From Daphnia pulex (lineage: Eukaryota > Arthropoda > Branchiopoda > Diplostraca > Daphniidae), in assembly GCF_021134715.1 (NCBI RefSeq), contig NC_060026.1, positions 11,895,001 through 11,959,000 on the forward strand: a stretch of 64,000 nucleotides of DNA, given 5' to 3'. The first letter of the stretch is position 1; the number at the start of each line of letters is the position of its first letter. Positions 36,788 to 48,823 of the stretch are shown here, piece by piece. Both the position numbers and the translations under genes were made by a program. The notes under the pieces were generated by a model. That model made no database searches. It saw nothing but the letters and a program-made list of their open reading frames with translations, and had not been told where the DNA came from.

Positions 36788-38476
36788 AAAACTGCGTCTG
36801 GCGAGATTTTTTTTTCTTACGGGTTCCAACGTTTTTATATTTCTCATCCTATATATTCCGTTAGCTTATGACATCCGGACGCTAATTGGTGAAATTCTGG
36901 CGAGACCCAAAAGTCAAATTTCAAGCCACGCCTTGTTATCTTCTGTTACTTAACTAGACACTACACAGTCGACTGGGGCGGCCGTTCAAAGAAGATAACA
37001 ACCCCCTGGAACACAGCCGATAAGAAGCGAAAATATCATAAATTTCTCATTTTTTTGTGGCCACTTGCTTATGGGTTTAAGATGACCGTTATTAACTTAT
37101 TGCGTGGTGGCAGTGTGAAAAATAATTTTTTCGGAGATTATGCTGTTTGTGGGGGAGATATCTTGAGTAATATACTCATCAGAAATAAGCCAGGGGGTAT
37201 TTAAGTTTTTTTTTTTAAGGCTTGGGCAAGATTGTGCTGGTTAGGTATAAGCCAGTCCGACAGCCGATGAAATCGAAGTCAGAAAATGTGTTTTTTTGAT
37301 CCAGTGTTTTTCTTGATCCAGTGAACACGACGTACTGATGGTAAATCGGCGTAAATCCAGCCATAAATTTTCCACGCGAACTTGTTGGGTTAAAAAATGA
37401 TTTAAAATGAGAATGCACCCAGAAGGAAAATTGTGCGTTGAATTTGTGTTGTTTTCATAATGGGAAATTTCAGGGTCTCGGAAGTCGCAACTGGCAAGAT
37501 GACGCATATAAGCCACAATTTTCACGATCAAACGCTCACGCTTGGACGCGCCTGTTTTTTCGGCTTTTTAAAAGAGTTGACCACTAGAGCCACTAGGTGA
37601 CTGCACTCGTACGATAAGCTGTGGGTTACTTTCTCTTTTTCACGGTCATGGCCATTAAATTTCTCACGTTCCAAAGAGTCTAGACTTCCCCATAACGCGA
37701 TGTAGGCTGGTTGAATATGAAATTAATTTTAATGCAGTAAATAATTACACGCCCAGTAGTTTTTGATTAATCCGGTCTGTCAGTCCATTACATTTTTTCC
37801 AAACTGTGCAACTTTGTTTTGCTGAAATGCAAACATGATGAATTCCCTTTTACGTCATATGTTCTCCTATTTGCGGAAATCGACCAGGTTAATTGATACA
37901 AGTGTAAAATACCGCTGTATATTGCACTTTGCATTATAAACGTTTGCACTGGGGCGATTGATACAGTACCGGTTGTGTGAAGAAGCCAACATTCTATCAG
38001 GTAATAACAGAAAGAAGGCGTTTTGTGGAGCTTCTTTTTGTCTAGTAGGACGATGTTGCCATGTTGGATGGAGTGGGTGAGCGGACGTCCTTGTGTCAGT
38101 AACCCAGTGAGACTGTATATCTGTCACCCATCATGCGTTGGTATGCGTCATCCGTTTTTTTTTTTAAGCGGCAGACATTAGTTTGGGAGTAGTTTTATTT
38201 TTTTCGATTTTTTTTTATGGAAATTTTTGTTTAAAATGTTGGCCGTACCAAACCGGGAAATGCGCATGGAAATTCTTTCGGGGAAAAGTAACTAAACAGC
38301 CGTATATTTCGACAACGCTGTATTATCACAAATGAATTAAATTTAAGTTTTTAGTTAGTATAGATGTTATTCCAACCAAAAAGTATTAGTCGAGCAAAAA
38401 GTCGTGCGCAGTTTTCGCCGATGCGCACCACTGCGGCCGATAGCAGAACGAAAATTTTTATTACGCTTAACAGATG
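36788..38476. other. Intergenic region, no gene seen
   Basis: About 1.7 kb upstream of the reductase. It is AT-rich with T tracts, and ORFs of up to 96 codons show no recognisable product. It may contain regulatory DNA for the reductase. Confidence 0.4.
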
Positions 38477-38538
38477 ACGTAGGTACAATCCTTTGTTCGA
38501 GAAGCAGACGGTTCATGAACAAAGGATTGTACCTACGT
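38477..38538. repeat. Perfect 22-bp inverted repeat with 18-base spacer
   Basis: Arms 38477-38498 and 38517-38538 are exact reverse complements (the left arm begins ACGTAGGTACAATCC). The spacer is 18 bases. RNA from either strand would fold into a perfect hairpin. No flanking gene explains it. Confidence 0.85.
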
Positions 38539-38859
38539 TCGATACATCATCTTAATTTATCGATGGGGATTCCCCGGGAGGGACGATGACGCAATGAATG
38601 ATGGCTGAACTCATTAGTTCTAAGTGTGAGTTAGGTTAGACTATAGGCTATTCATATACAATTCAATTCAATTCAATTTAAAAAATTGTGGGTAGCCAAT
38701 CATCAATTAATAATCTACTAGGACTTCCGGAACTCGACACTTTCCAACCAGAAGGTCATGTAATAACAAAATTATTCCATTTTCAATTTCTATTCTAATT
38801 TTATTAGCATTTAATAGGAGTCCAATCGAGAACCGAACGGGCCAAGAGCCGTTCATCAA

Positions 38860-39115
38860 GGCCGTTTGCATAAAGTCACCAACTGCTGGGCGACGGGCGA
38901 TCGGATTCGTCTGCTGGAACAGAGCGACGCCGTCATCTTCCACGGCGGCCTGGACTACGCCGTCTACTTCTCTGATTATATTTGAAGCTGCTGGACCAGA
39001 ACGCGGCCCTCTACCTCAAATACTCGGAAAAAGGACTACGACATGCTGAGGGGTCCGCTGGATGGCTGGTGCGACCTGTGCGATAAGCTCAACGATCCAG
39101 CAGAGCCGGCCAGAG
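38860..39115 (+). pseudogene. Alpha-1,3-fucosyltransferase (GT10) relic
   Basis: Two fragments resemble invertebrate GT10 fucosyltransferases. The first reads VTNCWATGDRIRLLEQSDAV then IFH and stops at a TGA (38984-38986). The second, in another frame, reads YLKLLDQNAALYLKY, then after a further shift KKDYDML and GWCDLCDKLNDPAEPARV, which is like the C-terminal Cys-rich end of the family. The whole middle of the enzyme (nucleotide-sugar site) is missing. Frames change at least twice. Family assignment rests on remembered motif patterns, so it is moderately sure; the pseudogene nature is clearer. Confidence 0.55.
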
Positions 39116-39687
39116 TTTCTATCCACGTTACGCCAGTATGGCTCTGTTATCCCGAAGAATCTTTGATCAAAACTCAGAAGTGCTGGTGGTCGGTAACTTT
39201 GTTGACTGAGAGTTCATCGCACCCATCAAAAGAAACATTCAAAAGAACAAACGGCGTGCGTCTCTTATTTCTACCTCGCATCAATTTATTCAATTCAACA
39301 TTTTTTCCGCATATTGTCTTAAAAAATCATTCTCGCATGTTGAGTGTAATGTTTGAAAAAATTAGTAAATTTTTCCTTCTTCATCCTTTATTCCATATAT
39401 TCCTTTCGATAATAAAGACATAAGTTCAAACAATTAAGTCTTAATCTGTAGTTACAAAAAAAATTGGATTGAGAAAGGAAATTGAGACGGATATAAAATT
39501 CGAAATAAAAATTTCTTTAGAGCAGGAATTACATTGCATGATATAGAATACTGTTGTTTACCACATATCAATCAGGTCACCTCCCAGTTAAACCAAAATA
39601 CAAAATGTGGCGGGGCAAGATCAATTATATTAGAACGATAAACGAGGTTCTAATCGTTGGATTTCCAACTAAAGCAGGCCTGCAACT

Positions 39688-42600
39688 TTAACTCGCGTAT
39701 TTGCGAACGCGGATAACAATCAAGCACAGAATTAACAGTGTCAAAATCCAAGCTATGCTGATCAAAACTCCCGCGTAAACGTCGGTTTTTTCGACACCCC
39801 ACCCTCGTGAGAAAATCGATCTCAAAGATTCAATGGCGTACGTCAGTGGCATTGCATAGGCAATATTACGGAGATAAAAAGGCATACCTGAATACAAAAT
39901 GTTTTCAAACATTCAAACAATTGAAAACTTAATTTAAATTATCTACCTTCGATTGGCCAGCATACTCCACTGATAACGGTGAATGGCAGAAAGCTGGCCT
40001 GAGATAGTAACAGGGCACTGATTTCAGTATCGCAAATAGTAGCAATCAGCAGGCCTAATAAGAAAATGATATTCAAATAGAATGAAAATTGAAATAACAA
40101 AATTTGTTCAACAATTACCGAAACACATCCCGACTAAACCTTGAAGGAAAGTGATAAAAACAGCAAGCGCTAAATTTCCTTGACACGAGATGTTGAAGAT
40201 CAATAACATGCACATGAAAACCAGCGCTGTTTGGCCGGCCATCACGAAGAATTGGCTGATTAATTGACCGAACAAAATTTCTGTCATTTTTACCCCTGTG
40301 AAAGAAAGTCACGTAATTAATTGATTATTTGGTTTTTTCTGAGGTTTAAGTTTTCACTTGAACGTACCAGCCACTAAGCAACGATCGAGAAGACCTTGCT
40401 TTCTTTCCGAGACGAATACACCAGCGGTTAACGATACCGCCATGAAGTATACAATTCTAAAACACAGAAAAGATAATAAACCACAATTAAATTTCTAATG
40501 TAAGCGCATTAGCGTTTTTTCCCCCCTGTAGAGCGAATAAGTAACTTACGAAATGATAAGACCAGGAGCCATGAATTCGGTGTACGGAGTATCTTTCTGG
40601 CCGTAAACTGGGTCGAGAAACTGTTGGAAAATAAAATAAAGATTCAAAGCAAACGAAAATAGATTAGAAATGGAATTCGTACCACAACAGGGATGTAACC
40701 CGCTTCCGGCTCGAACTGGCACGATCTCATGAAATCTTTGAAGAAATCACCGTAAGCTTCCAGCAGCCATTTTTGGATGAACACATCAATCTGCTGGTCT
40801 ATATAAGAAACGCACGAGGATTCAGCTCAAAAATGAATTCACTTATTCGTCACGTTTGGTGTAACCTACTGGAAGAATCCACGTTGACGCCTATTTGGCT
40901 GCGAAGAATGTTGTCGATATTTGCGGAATCGCCAATAGACTGGCGTATCTCAAACTCTTCCGTGAAATTATGTCCGAAGTGAATCACGCCCCAAACATGG
41001 CCGTTTTTCCCCGCTTCCAAAGCGTTCGACATACTTTCATACGGGACCTAAATAAAATTAAGAATCCCAACTTATTATTATATTTTAATGGTGCAAAAAT
41101 CAACTATCAACTAAATAAAATGTCAAAATACCTGAACGATGTTGTCTTTGATGTATCGTAAGAAACGACAGCTGAGCATCGAATAGGAACAATCGGTCGA
41201 GTAATTGCAAATGCGTCCCTGGTTGGGGTTGATCTCCTCGTTGACGATGGCCATTTTCAGGCCGGTGGGTTCGTGTCCGAGGGTCACGTTAAAGACGATG
41301 GCTTGGAAAGCGGGCATGAAGTAGATGAAGATAAATATTCTGCGCCAAAGAAATATAATAACAATGAAATATTTTCCATCCACAAGTTACGCGTTTAAGA
41401 GGGAAAGCGTGAAAACCTCACCCGAAATTGCGAAACGTCAGCAGGAAATTTTTGCGGATGAGCGCCCCGAGGCGATGCAGAGATGGGAGGACCGTTGGAA
41501 AATTGCGACTGGACTTGTTACGCTTGCCGCTTCGTGTCGCTGTGGTGTCGTCGAAATGAGTTGGGCTTGTGCTACTGACGCCAAGATTCAATAGAGCATT
41601 CTGGAGAATCAGAAAATGTTATAAGATGATGTTGGAAGAAAGAAATAGATCAGATTTATGTGTTACTCCGAAGCGATCAGCAGGGGAAGCAGAGAATTCA
41701 CGGCTATTGCTGCGATTTTGACGGGTAATTCCTGTCTCAGAGACATCAAGTTGGCTGGTGCTGTGGTTAAAGGCCGGATTGACATAACTTCCTGGCAACT
41801 GTGCTGTTCGAGCCGCGTGAAGCGTCACAGGTCTAACGGGGGTTGCGGTTGCCACGATTTCAGTGCGATCTTCATCTCGATTTTCAACGTCGTCCTTCAT
41901 GCAAAGCTTGAGGAAGACATCTTCCAAAGTAGGCAAGTTGTAATTTGCTAGCAGCGTGTCAGGAGACTCTTCCGCCAACAGACGTCCGGAGCGCATCATT
42001 CCAATCTATTGCAGAAAACAAAAATCCAGATCAACGTAAGAATAATTCATCTTTCTTAATGTTTATTATATTACCGTGTTAGCCTGTCTGGCTTCTTCAA
42101 TGTAGTGGGTAGTCACTATGACAGTTCTTCCATGGTCGACACTCTGCCGGATAAGGTGATCCCAAATACTATCACAATAATAAAATGAGCATGTTAGTTT
42201 TAGGTTTGATGATTTAAAAAAATAAAAAATAAATTTAGACATTAGAATCATTGAAATTTTAAAGTTACCTGCTTCGAAGTAAAGGATCAACGCCAACGGT
42301 TGGTTCATCCAAGATGAGCAATTCCGGTTCGTGGAACAAGGCGACGGCGAACGAGACGCGCCGCTGTTGTCCACCGCTCAGCGTATGGACGTAACGATCG
42401 CTCGGAGGCAGGTCCAACAATTTGGACAAAAACTCCAACTGCGCTTTAACAAAGCTCGCCCGTAAATTGTAGATGCGACCAAAGTACTGGAGGGTCTCCT
42501 TGATGGTGAAAAAGCCGTACAGCGCCAACTCTTGCGGCATGTAACCAACTCGCGGACCGGGCACGCCGCTCTCCGGAGTGCCCGGTTTGTGGCCCAGCAC

Positions 42601-43323
42601 CAAAACCTCTCCGCTGTTGAAGCTCCGGCGACCGACAATACAACTCAAAAGTGTAGTCTTACCGCACCCACTAGCCCCGAGCAGTCCGTATCTAAAAAAA
42701 AAGATTAATCAAAATTAGAAAATAAATGTTAAAATCATTTGGTAAAAGATTCATGGAAATTAGAAACTAAATGAAATCGTTTGTGTTGTCAGACACGCAA
42801 AAATCAACGGTATGATGTCAGTCTATTTATGTCGAATGTGTTAGTACGGTGTCAAAAATGACGTTCAGCACTGACTCGTCTGAAAGGAAACAACCATTGT
42901 GAGCGAGCCACGCCTTGACGTCAACTTTAATTGACACATAATGCTCAATAGAAAGTTTTATGTCTGAGCCCCCGCCACCGCAATAAAACAAACAGTTTCT
43001 CTTTTTTTTCTTTCTTTCAATTCAATTTTACCGCGCTCAGACTTGAACTGAATATTTGTTAAATCAGACTGATTCAATCAGAAAATAATTCCATTCAATA
43101 ATTGACAGTTTAATACTTACATGGTTCCTTTTTTGACGTGCATGTCCAAAGCTTCCAGTACGGCATGGCGGTTTTTTCGCACTCCGTAGCTTTTGGTTGC
43201 GCTGCGGACGAGGACGGCCTCAGCCGGGCAAACGTCACCCGCGGCCGTTCCGTTGGTTTCACCACTGACCCGGTGCTGGGGAGACGAATCGAATGTCTCC
43301 GGTCTTCTGGCATTTTTCTTCAT
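39688..43323 (-). CDS. ABC transporter, ABCH subfamily (copy C)
   Basis: This is the third ABCH half-transporter. Thirteen exons: 43323-43121, 42691-42269, 42168-42075, 42005-41667, 41600-41422, 41339-41132, 41047-40870, 40798-40683, 40620-40550, 40456-40368, 40295-40119, 40054-39947, 39887-39688, about 794 residues. Walker A, LSGGQ, LLILDEP and H-loop are intact. Exon lengths match copies A and B except for exon 1 and the linker exons 4 and 5. The C-terminal exon, single in A and B, is split here by a 58-59 bp phase-1 intron (39888-39946). It begins GTAGAT and ends TTCAG. A 95-base stretch of exon 6 is identical to copy A. The first exon starts MKKNARRPE, with no earlier in-frame ATG needed. 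Confidence 0.92.
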
Positions 43324-46300
43324 CTTTGGAATTCACGTGTTTCGATTGGCGAATCACAACAGACGGTTGCAGAGGGAAAACGAACTTTGGTGTTGCACTT
43401 TTTTGGAGAGAGATATAAGAAATGAGAGACAGAGACAACATCAGAGCTGGTCAGCAGCTGGGCTACAAGTGGCAATGTTGTGAAGCGCGGTCGACAAAGA
43501 ATGAGGTAACTTCAAAAGAGGCTACAAGTTAACTGTCGAATAAGAAAACTTCTCTTCCTACGGGACCAGAACGATTACAGAGTAAAACGGCCGGGCGGTG
43601 AGTTTGTTAGTGTGTTGTGTTGGGGGGAGATATCGTCACAGTCTCTCCGCCTTTTCCACGGGTTCGGCAACCGTCGAGGAGTTCGTAGTAATAAAAATTC
43701 GCAACCCTCTCTAGTAGAACCGAGAAAACAGACTGAAAAAAACTCTTCGTGTTTACGTAATAACCCGAAAGCGGCGGCTATAACACAGAGAGATGTGAAC
43801 CCCCCTCCTCGCTTTCACACGGCACGTAACGAGACAAAACGGGAGGAGGTGGTGGTGGTGGTGGGCTGGGAGTGAAAAGATCCAAGTGAAAGCGAAACGA
43901 AAGGAAAAGTTCGAAAAACCAAAATTCTTTTAAAAATCCCCTTTTTTTTTATTTGGCCTCGGGTGGAATTGTGTCGCTTCCTAACTCATTTTCATTCTTA
44001 ACACAAAGATTTGTGTGTGTGTGTGGAGGCCCTCGGTCTATACACGTGAAAGAAACATTTAAAAAACAGCCTCCGGAGAGACATAACAATTTTTAAAGGA
44101 CTGAAAGGGAAAAGAATAGCAGCAGCTCTCATCAGCCAGCAGCCAACCCGGAAAGCCTTTCATTTTCATTGTGTCCTACTTGCGTGAAAGTTTTTTTGTC
44201 CGTGCGCTTGTGTGAGCATCACCTGCGACTATTAGAGAATAGAGATCGGTGCATGTGCTGGCAACCACCAGACGAATCCGGTATATAAATAATAAGCGAA
44301 ATCTTCCTTCCACCTCTAGTCAGTTTTTTTGGCGAACGGACAAATGGAAATTTCCTGTTGCGACATACGTACGCGGTAGATGACCTACTTGGGTTTCTCC
44401 CTTTTCCCCTCGACATTAAGACACGTGCAAATGAAGAGTTATATTGCTAGGTCCGTGAACAAAATTTATTGCTGGATATTAGATAGAACTGTAAAAACAT
44501 AAAGAATTTCCTTTGAATGTCGATCTCTGTGCGCACATATTTAAATCCTGACCTATAATACTTTAAAATTTTTTGCGTAATTCACGGGTGTGGGCGATGG
44601 CCTCTCGTCTTCTTTTGGGCAAGTGACTTGTAGGTTACGTCATTGCTAACTTTATCGTGCATTGTCTTGTTACAAGTTGAACGGAGACAAGGTTATTCGT
44701 GAATAATTTGGCAATCTTCTTGTCGCATTCGGTCAGAGAAATCAATTAGACAAGCTGATAGATGTACCCGTCATTCCTGTAAGCGTGACCAGCTGGACAC
44801 GGAACATGTCGATTGTCAAAGGCGTCAAACATCACACGCCACTCGTCTTCACGCCCCATCATAACGAACAGTCCACCGCAACTGAAATATTCCAGCAGGA
44901 AATGCGTACTTCATCTGACAAAAATTCAATTCGTTTTTTTTTTTCCACCGGCAAGGTGGAATAGTGAAAGTGTTTATTTCTTTATTTCTTTTCGAGTCGA
45001 GCGCTAGGCCTTATCACGATATGTCTTTCGAGTTAAAAAATGTACCGAAAGAGCGTGTAAAACTTTCCCTTTTTTCTTTCTCATGGCCAGCCCTTTATGT
45101 CGGTACTATTTCTGACGACGGCGTGACGAAATGGTTTCTCCCATCCTCGATACACTTAGGATAGGAAACCTTGAACCTCTTCTCGAAACAGCGTCGGGGA
45201 AAAAATCCTCACCAATTCTCTGAATGTCTGGAGAGATGCCGTCACCATTATTATGTAGAGGTCGAACGTCGAATCTCTATGCATCGTAGACGAACATCCA
45301 TCGACTGCAAGTAATCGTTAAAAGAAAAACCCCAAAATGAATAATGGGGTTTCCAGTCAACTATGTGTAGCTATCCTAGCTAATAAAGTAATAAATACGA
45401 AATACCGATGCGGATAATATATGGACGCTCTTTCGTCTGGGCCAGTCTGGGCATTTTTTTTTGCGCATTTTTCAGTCCGCGGACCGGGCGTCCTTGTGTT
45501 GGTGACGAAAGTATTTTGGCATAATATAATTCTATTGACCTCTTCAAGGAAAAAAAAAGAGAGAAAGAGCACTTTGAGACGGAATTTCCATTTAATATGG
45601 TATAATGTTATGCAGGATTGCAGGTTGATGGCATCCCGATTCCCGCTATATAGCCTAGTTCTTGTGCAGATGGCGAACAATCATTTATAAATCGGTCATA
45701 ATAAATCAAGAAATGGTCTCACCTTGAATTGGTCGCATAACTTTTACAAACCAAAGCGACCCTATTTTGAAGCACTAAAAATCGGCCAGGCAAATCACTT
45801 TTCCTCTCGACATCCACAAGCCAAAAATTTGACTCTGGGCGTACAATTCTCACGTGTTAGTCAAATCGTTTACGCAATAATAACGGTAAATTTTCTCATC
45901 AATTACAAGTTTACGATATGAAACCGTTATTTGACTTTCTCGTGACCCACCGTGATTTCGGCAAGATATTTTTAAAAATATAATCCGCAGCATTTGTTCA
46001 GTTATATGAAAGAATTTGGTATTACGACCTCTTTTTGGTATTGTGGAATAACAGGACGCTCCTCTGTATGGCGAACTTTCTTGTAGTTAAAAAATTCGCC
46101 TATATTTTGCTGAATCCCAAATAGAGGGAATATACGTAACGGTTCGGATTGTTATCCCTTTCTCGCATATTAAATTTTGTAATATGTATTTTTAAATTTG
46201 CAGAGAAAGCGCGCTTTAAAAAAAATAATAAAATACGAACCTGTGTGAAGAATTTTCTGCGAAATAGCTATTTAGGCTCCCACACAAAGGAATGAGGCTG

Positions 46301-46872
46301 TATAATATCAACGCGAACGTTCAACTTTGCGACCCCAATAATTTGACATTTCGCTCCTTTCATTTCTTTCGCAACATATCGCGGAATATTAAAAAGAAAG
46401 TGAAATTCAACTCGCAAATGAATATAGATTTATCAGCCAAAATTTAAACTTTGATTTTTTCTTTTTTCTCCAGAGGACACTCTGCTGAGAAATGTGATTT
46501 TATTGTTTGACGATCATCGAAAATGTTTGAACTTTCTCTTTTCATGGCCAGCTCCGGCCATGGCCTGCTCGTATAGGTTTTTGTCGGTCGACACAGCTCG
46601 CTCAAATAAGGGAACTTCCCTGCGTCTTTAGCTTCGCCCTGGCTGTGTATACCATGCTGGCCCTTGCAGGCCGGCTTCTATGTGTACACTTTGCCCTTGA
46701 GTCATGGTGGGGGGATTGGGAGAATAGCGTTTTAGACGTCTTCTGTTATAGCTGGTGCGCTCGTGAGATTTGTCCGCTCTGCCTTCAGTTCGAATTCGGG
46801 TGCAGCTGACGGAAGATATCCTTTTGTGTTTCGGAGCTGCGCTCAGTTATATCATTATTTTTTCTCAACGAG
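43324..46872. other. Intergenic region between divergent ABCH copy C and lipase
   Basis: About 3.5 kb without a recognisable gene. It should contain the promoters of ABCH copy C (left) and the lipase (right). GT-rich (43849-43863, 44005-44022), A/T-rich and pyrimidine-rich tracts are present. Two copies of a pyrimidine tract followed by CATGGCCAG lie at 45061-45090 and 46529-46551. An arthropod initiator-like TCAGTT lies at 46843-46848, just before the lipase. Confidence 0.4.
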
Positions 46873-48823
46873 ATGAAGGAACTTCATTCCACTTTTGTTA
46901 AAACTGTCATCAGTTTGGCCGTGGTTTTCTCGTTTTATCCGCCCGATAACTTGAGAGAATTGTGGTCTCCGTACAATCCTGTCGACCAACTTCAGGAGTG
47001 GTTCCTGCAGACCATCAAGCCCAACATTGAGCGTCATATTACCCAAGACCCAGAGACTTTCATGACAACGGTAACGCTTTAAATGATTATGAACATTAAT
47101 TAAATAATGTTTCTTGACTTGTGATTATTATTATTTCATTTATTTATTTATTTATTTAAATTCTACACAGCCGGAGATTATTGCTAATCGAGGGTATCCG
47201 GTGGAAATCCACCAGGTTGTTACTGATGATGGATACATTCTCGAGCTCCATCGAATCCCGTACGGACAACGGGACGGGCATTCGCACAACAGCACATTCC
47301 AGCGAAGAGCCGTTTTCCTCCAGCATGGGATGATGGGGACGGATCACTTCTGGTTGGTCGGCTCCACCAACTCATCCTTGGGCAAGTGTTAAAGTAAAAA
47401 TTGTATTGGCGATTAATTCATTTTCTTATTTGATTGCACAGCCTTTATCCTGGCAGATCATGGATTCGGTAATTATCGAAAATAAAACAACAGCTAAATT
47501 CGACATGATAATATGATTATTTAATTTGAAATTAAAAATTTTATTCAGACGTGTGGCTTGGAAATGCCAGAGGAAACACGTACTCACGCAAACACGTCAG
47601 CTTCAATCCCGATCAAGACGAAGCATTTTGGGATTTCTCGTATGATTACATAAATTATTAAATTATTTGAAATTTCTATTTTATTTTGGATTTAAAAAAA
47701 ATGAACCAGGTGGGACGAAATGGGCCAATACGACATTCCGGCCAGTATCGATTACGTCCTCAATGCAACCGGACAAGAGAAACTGGCGGCTTATTTCGGT
47801 TACTCGCTTGGCTGCAGCGTGTTTTTCATGGGCGCTTCCCAATACCCACGCATAAACGATCAGGTGGACATCATGATCGGTCTCGGTCCGACGGTCAGCG
47901 TTGCGCACCTGAATAATTATTTCCGCTACATGGCGCCATTCGTCAATATCTATCAAGTACGTAAATAACTTCAGAATAAATTAATCATTCGTTTTTAAGA
48001 GAGAAGGTATAGTTTAAAATTTTTAAACCTAGCTATTTCAACGATTATTCGGCATCGGAGAAGTTCACACGAACGACGGAGTTTTACACTCTGTCACTCG
48101 TTTGATCTGCGAGACTAGCGAATTCGGAGCGAAATTCGGCCGACTGTGGCTCTCTCAAATTTTCGGCTACTCTGACGTATTTGACCAGGTTTGAACAGAT
48201 TTGAATTATCCACTCATGGCTGATTAATAGATCCTTAATAATAATACGCAATCTGCAGTTGGAATATTATCGCTTACTGGGACATTATCCAGCTGGTGGC
48301 TCAGCCAATACCATGACCCACCTTCTACAAAACTACAACTTTGGTCAGTCTTTTTTTTTTTTAATCATAAGAGATCAAAATTAACTGAGATAGAAGCGTT
48401 TTACAGGTGAATCGTTTCTCCGTTTCGATTTTGGCGCCGAAAAAAATATGGTCCGGTATGGCACAGCTTACCCGCCCGAATACAATCTGACCAAGGTGAC
48501 CACACCCGTGTTTTTAATTCACGCAGACAGTGACCCATTCGCTCCACCAGAGGTATAAGTTAATTATTTTATTTTAAATATTATAACAGTATTATTAATT
48601 AAGTTGGCTTGTTTTTCTCTCTCTCAAGGATGTGGCCTGGTTGAAGGAAAGACTTGGAAATTTGAAGGGCTCTTTGCGGGTCGAGAGTCCGTCGTTCACT
48701 CACGGCGATTTCGTTTGGTCGCCCAGGGTGGCCGAGCTCGTTCATTTTCCCGCCGTCGATCTTCTGCCCTCGCCTTTTCTATACAAGAAAAATTACGCTC
48801 AACTACAGCCTCATTTACACTGA
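46873..48823 (+). CDS. Acid lipase (gastric/lysosomal lipase family)
   Basis: This alpha/beta-hydrolase cleaves acylglycerols or cholesteryl esters; it is secreted to the gut or lysosomal. Nine exons: 46873-47070, 47171-47381, 47442-47468, 47549-47639, 47710-47956, 48033-48188, 48259-48343, 48407-48552, 48629-48823, about 451 residues. A hydrophobic N-terminus ([13 protein letters not shown]) is a likely signal peptide. The family hallmarks are all here: [26 protein letters not shown] (oxyanion region), [10 protein letters not shown], nucleophile Ser208 in GYSLG, an acidic residue in HADSDP (379-381) and His412 in FTHGDF. Intron 2 uses a GC donor (47382-47383). Exon 3 is only 27 bases. The ORF has no lesions, so the enzyme is probably active. 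Confidence 0.94.
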
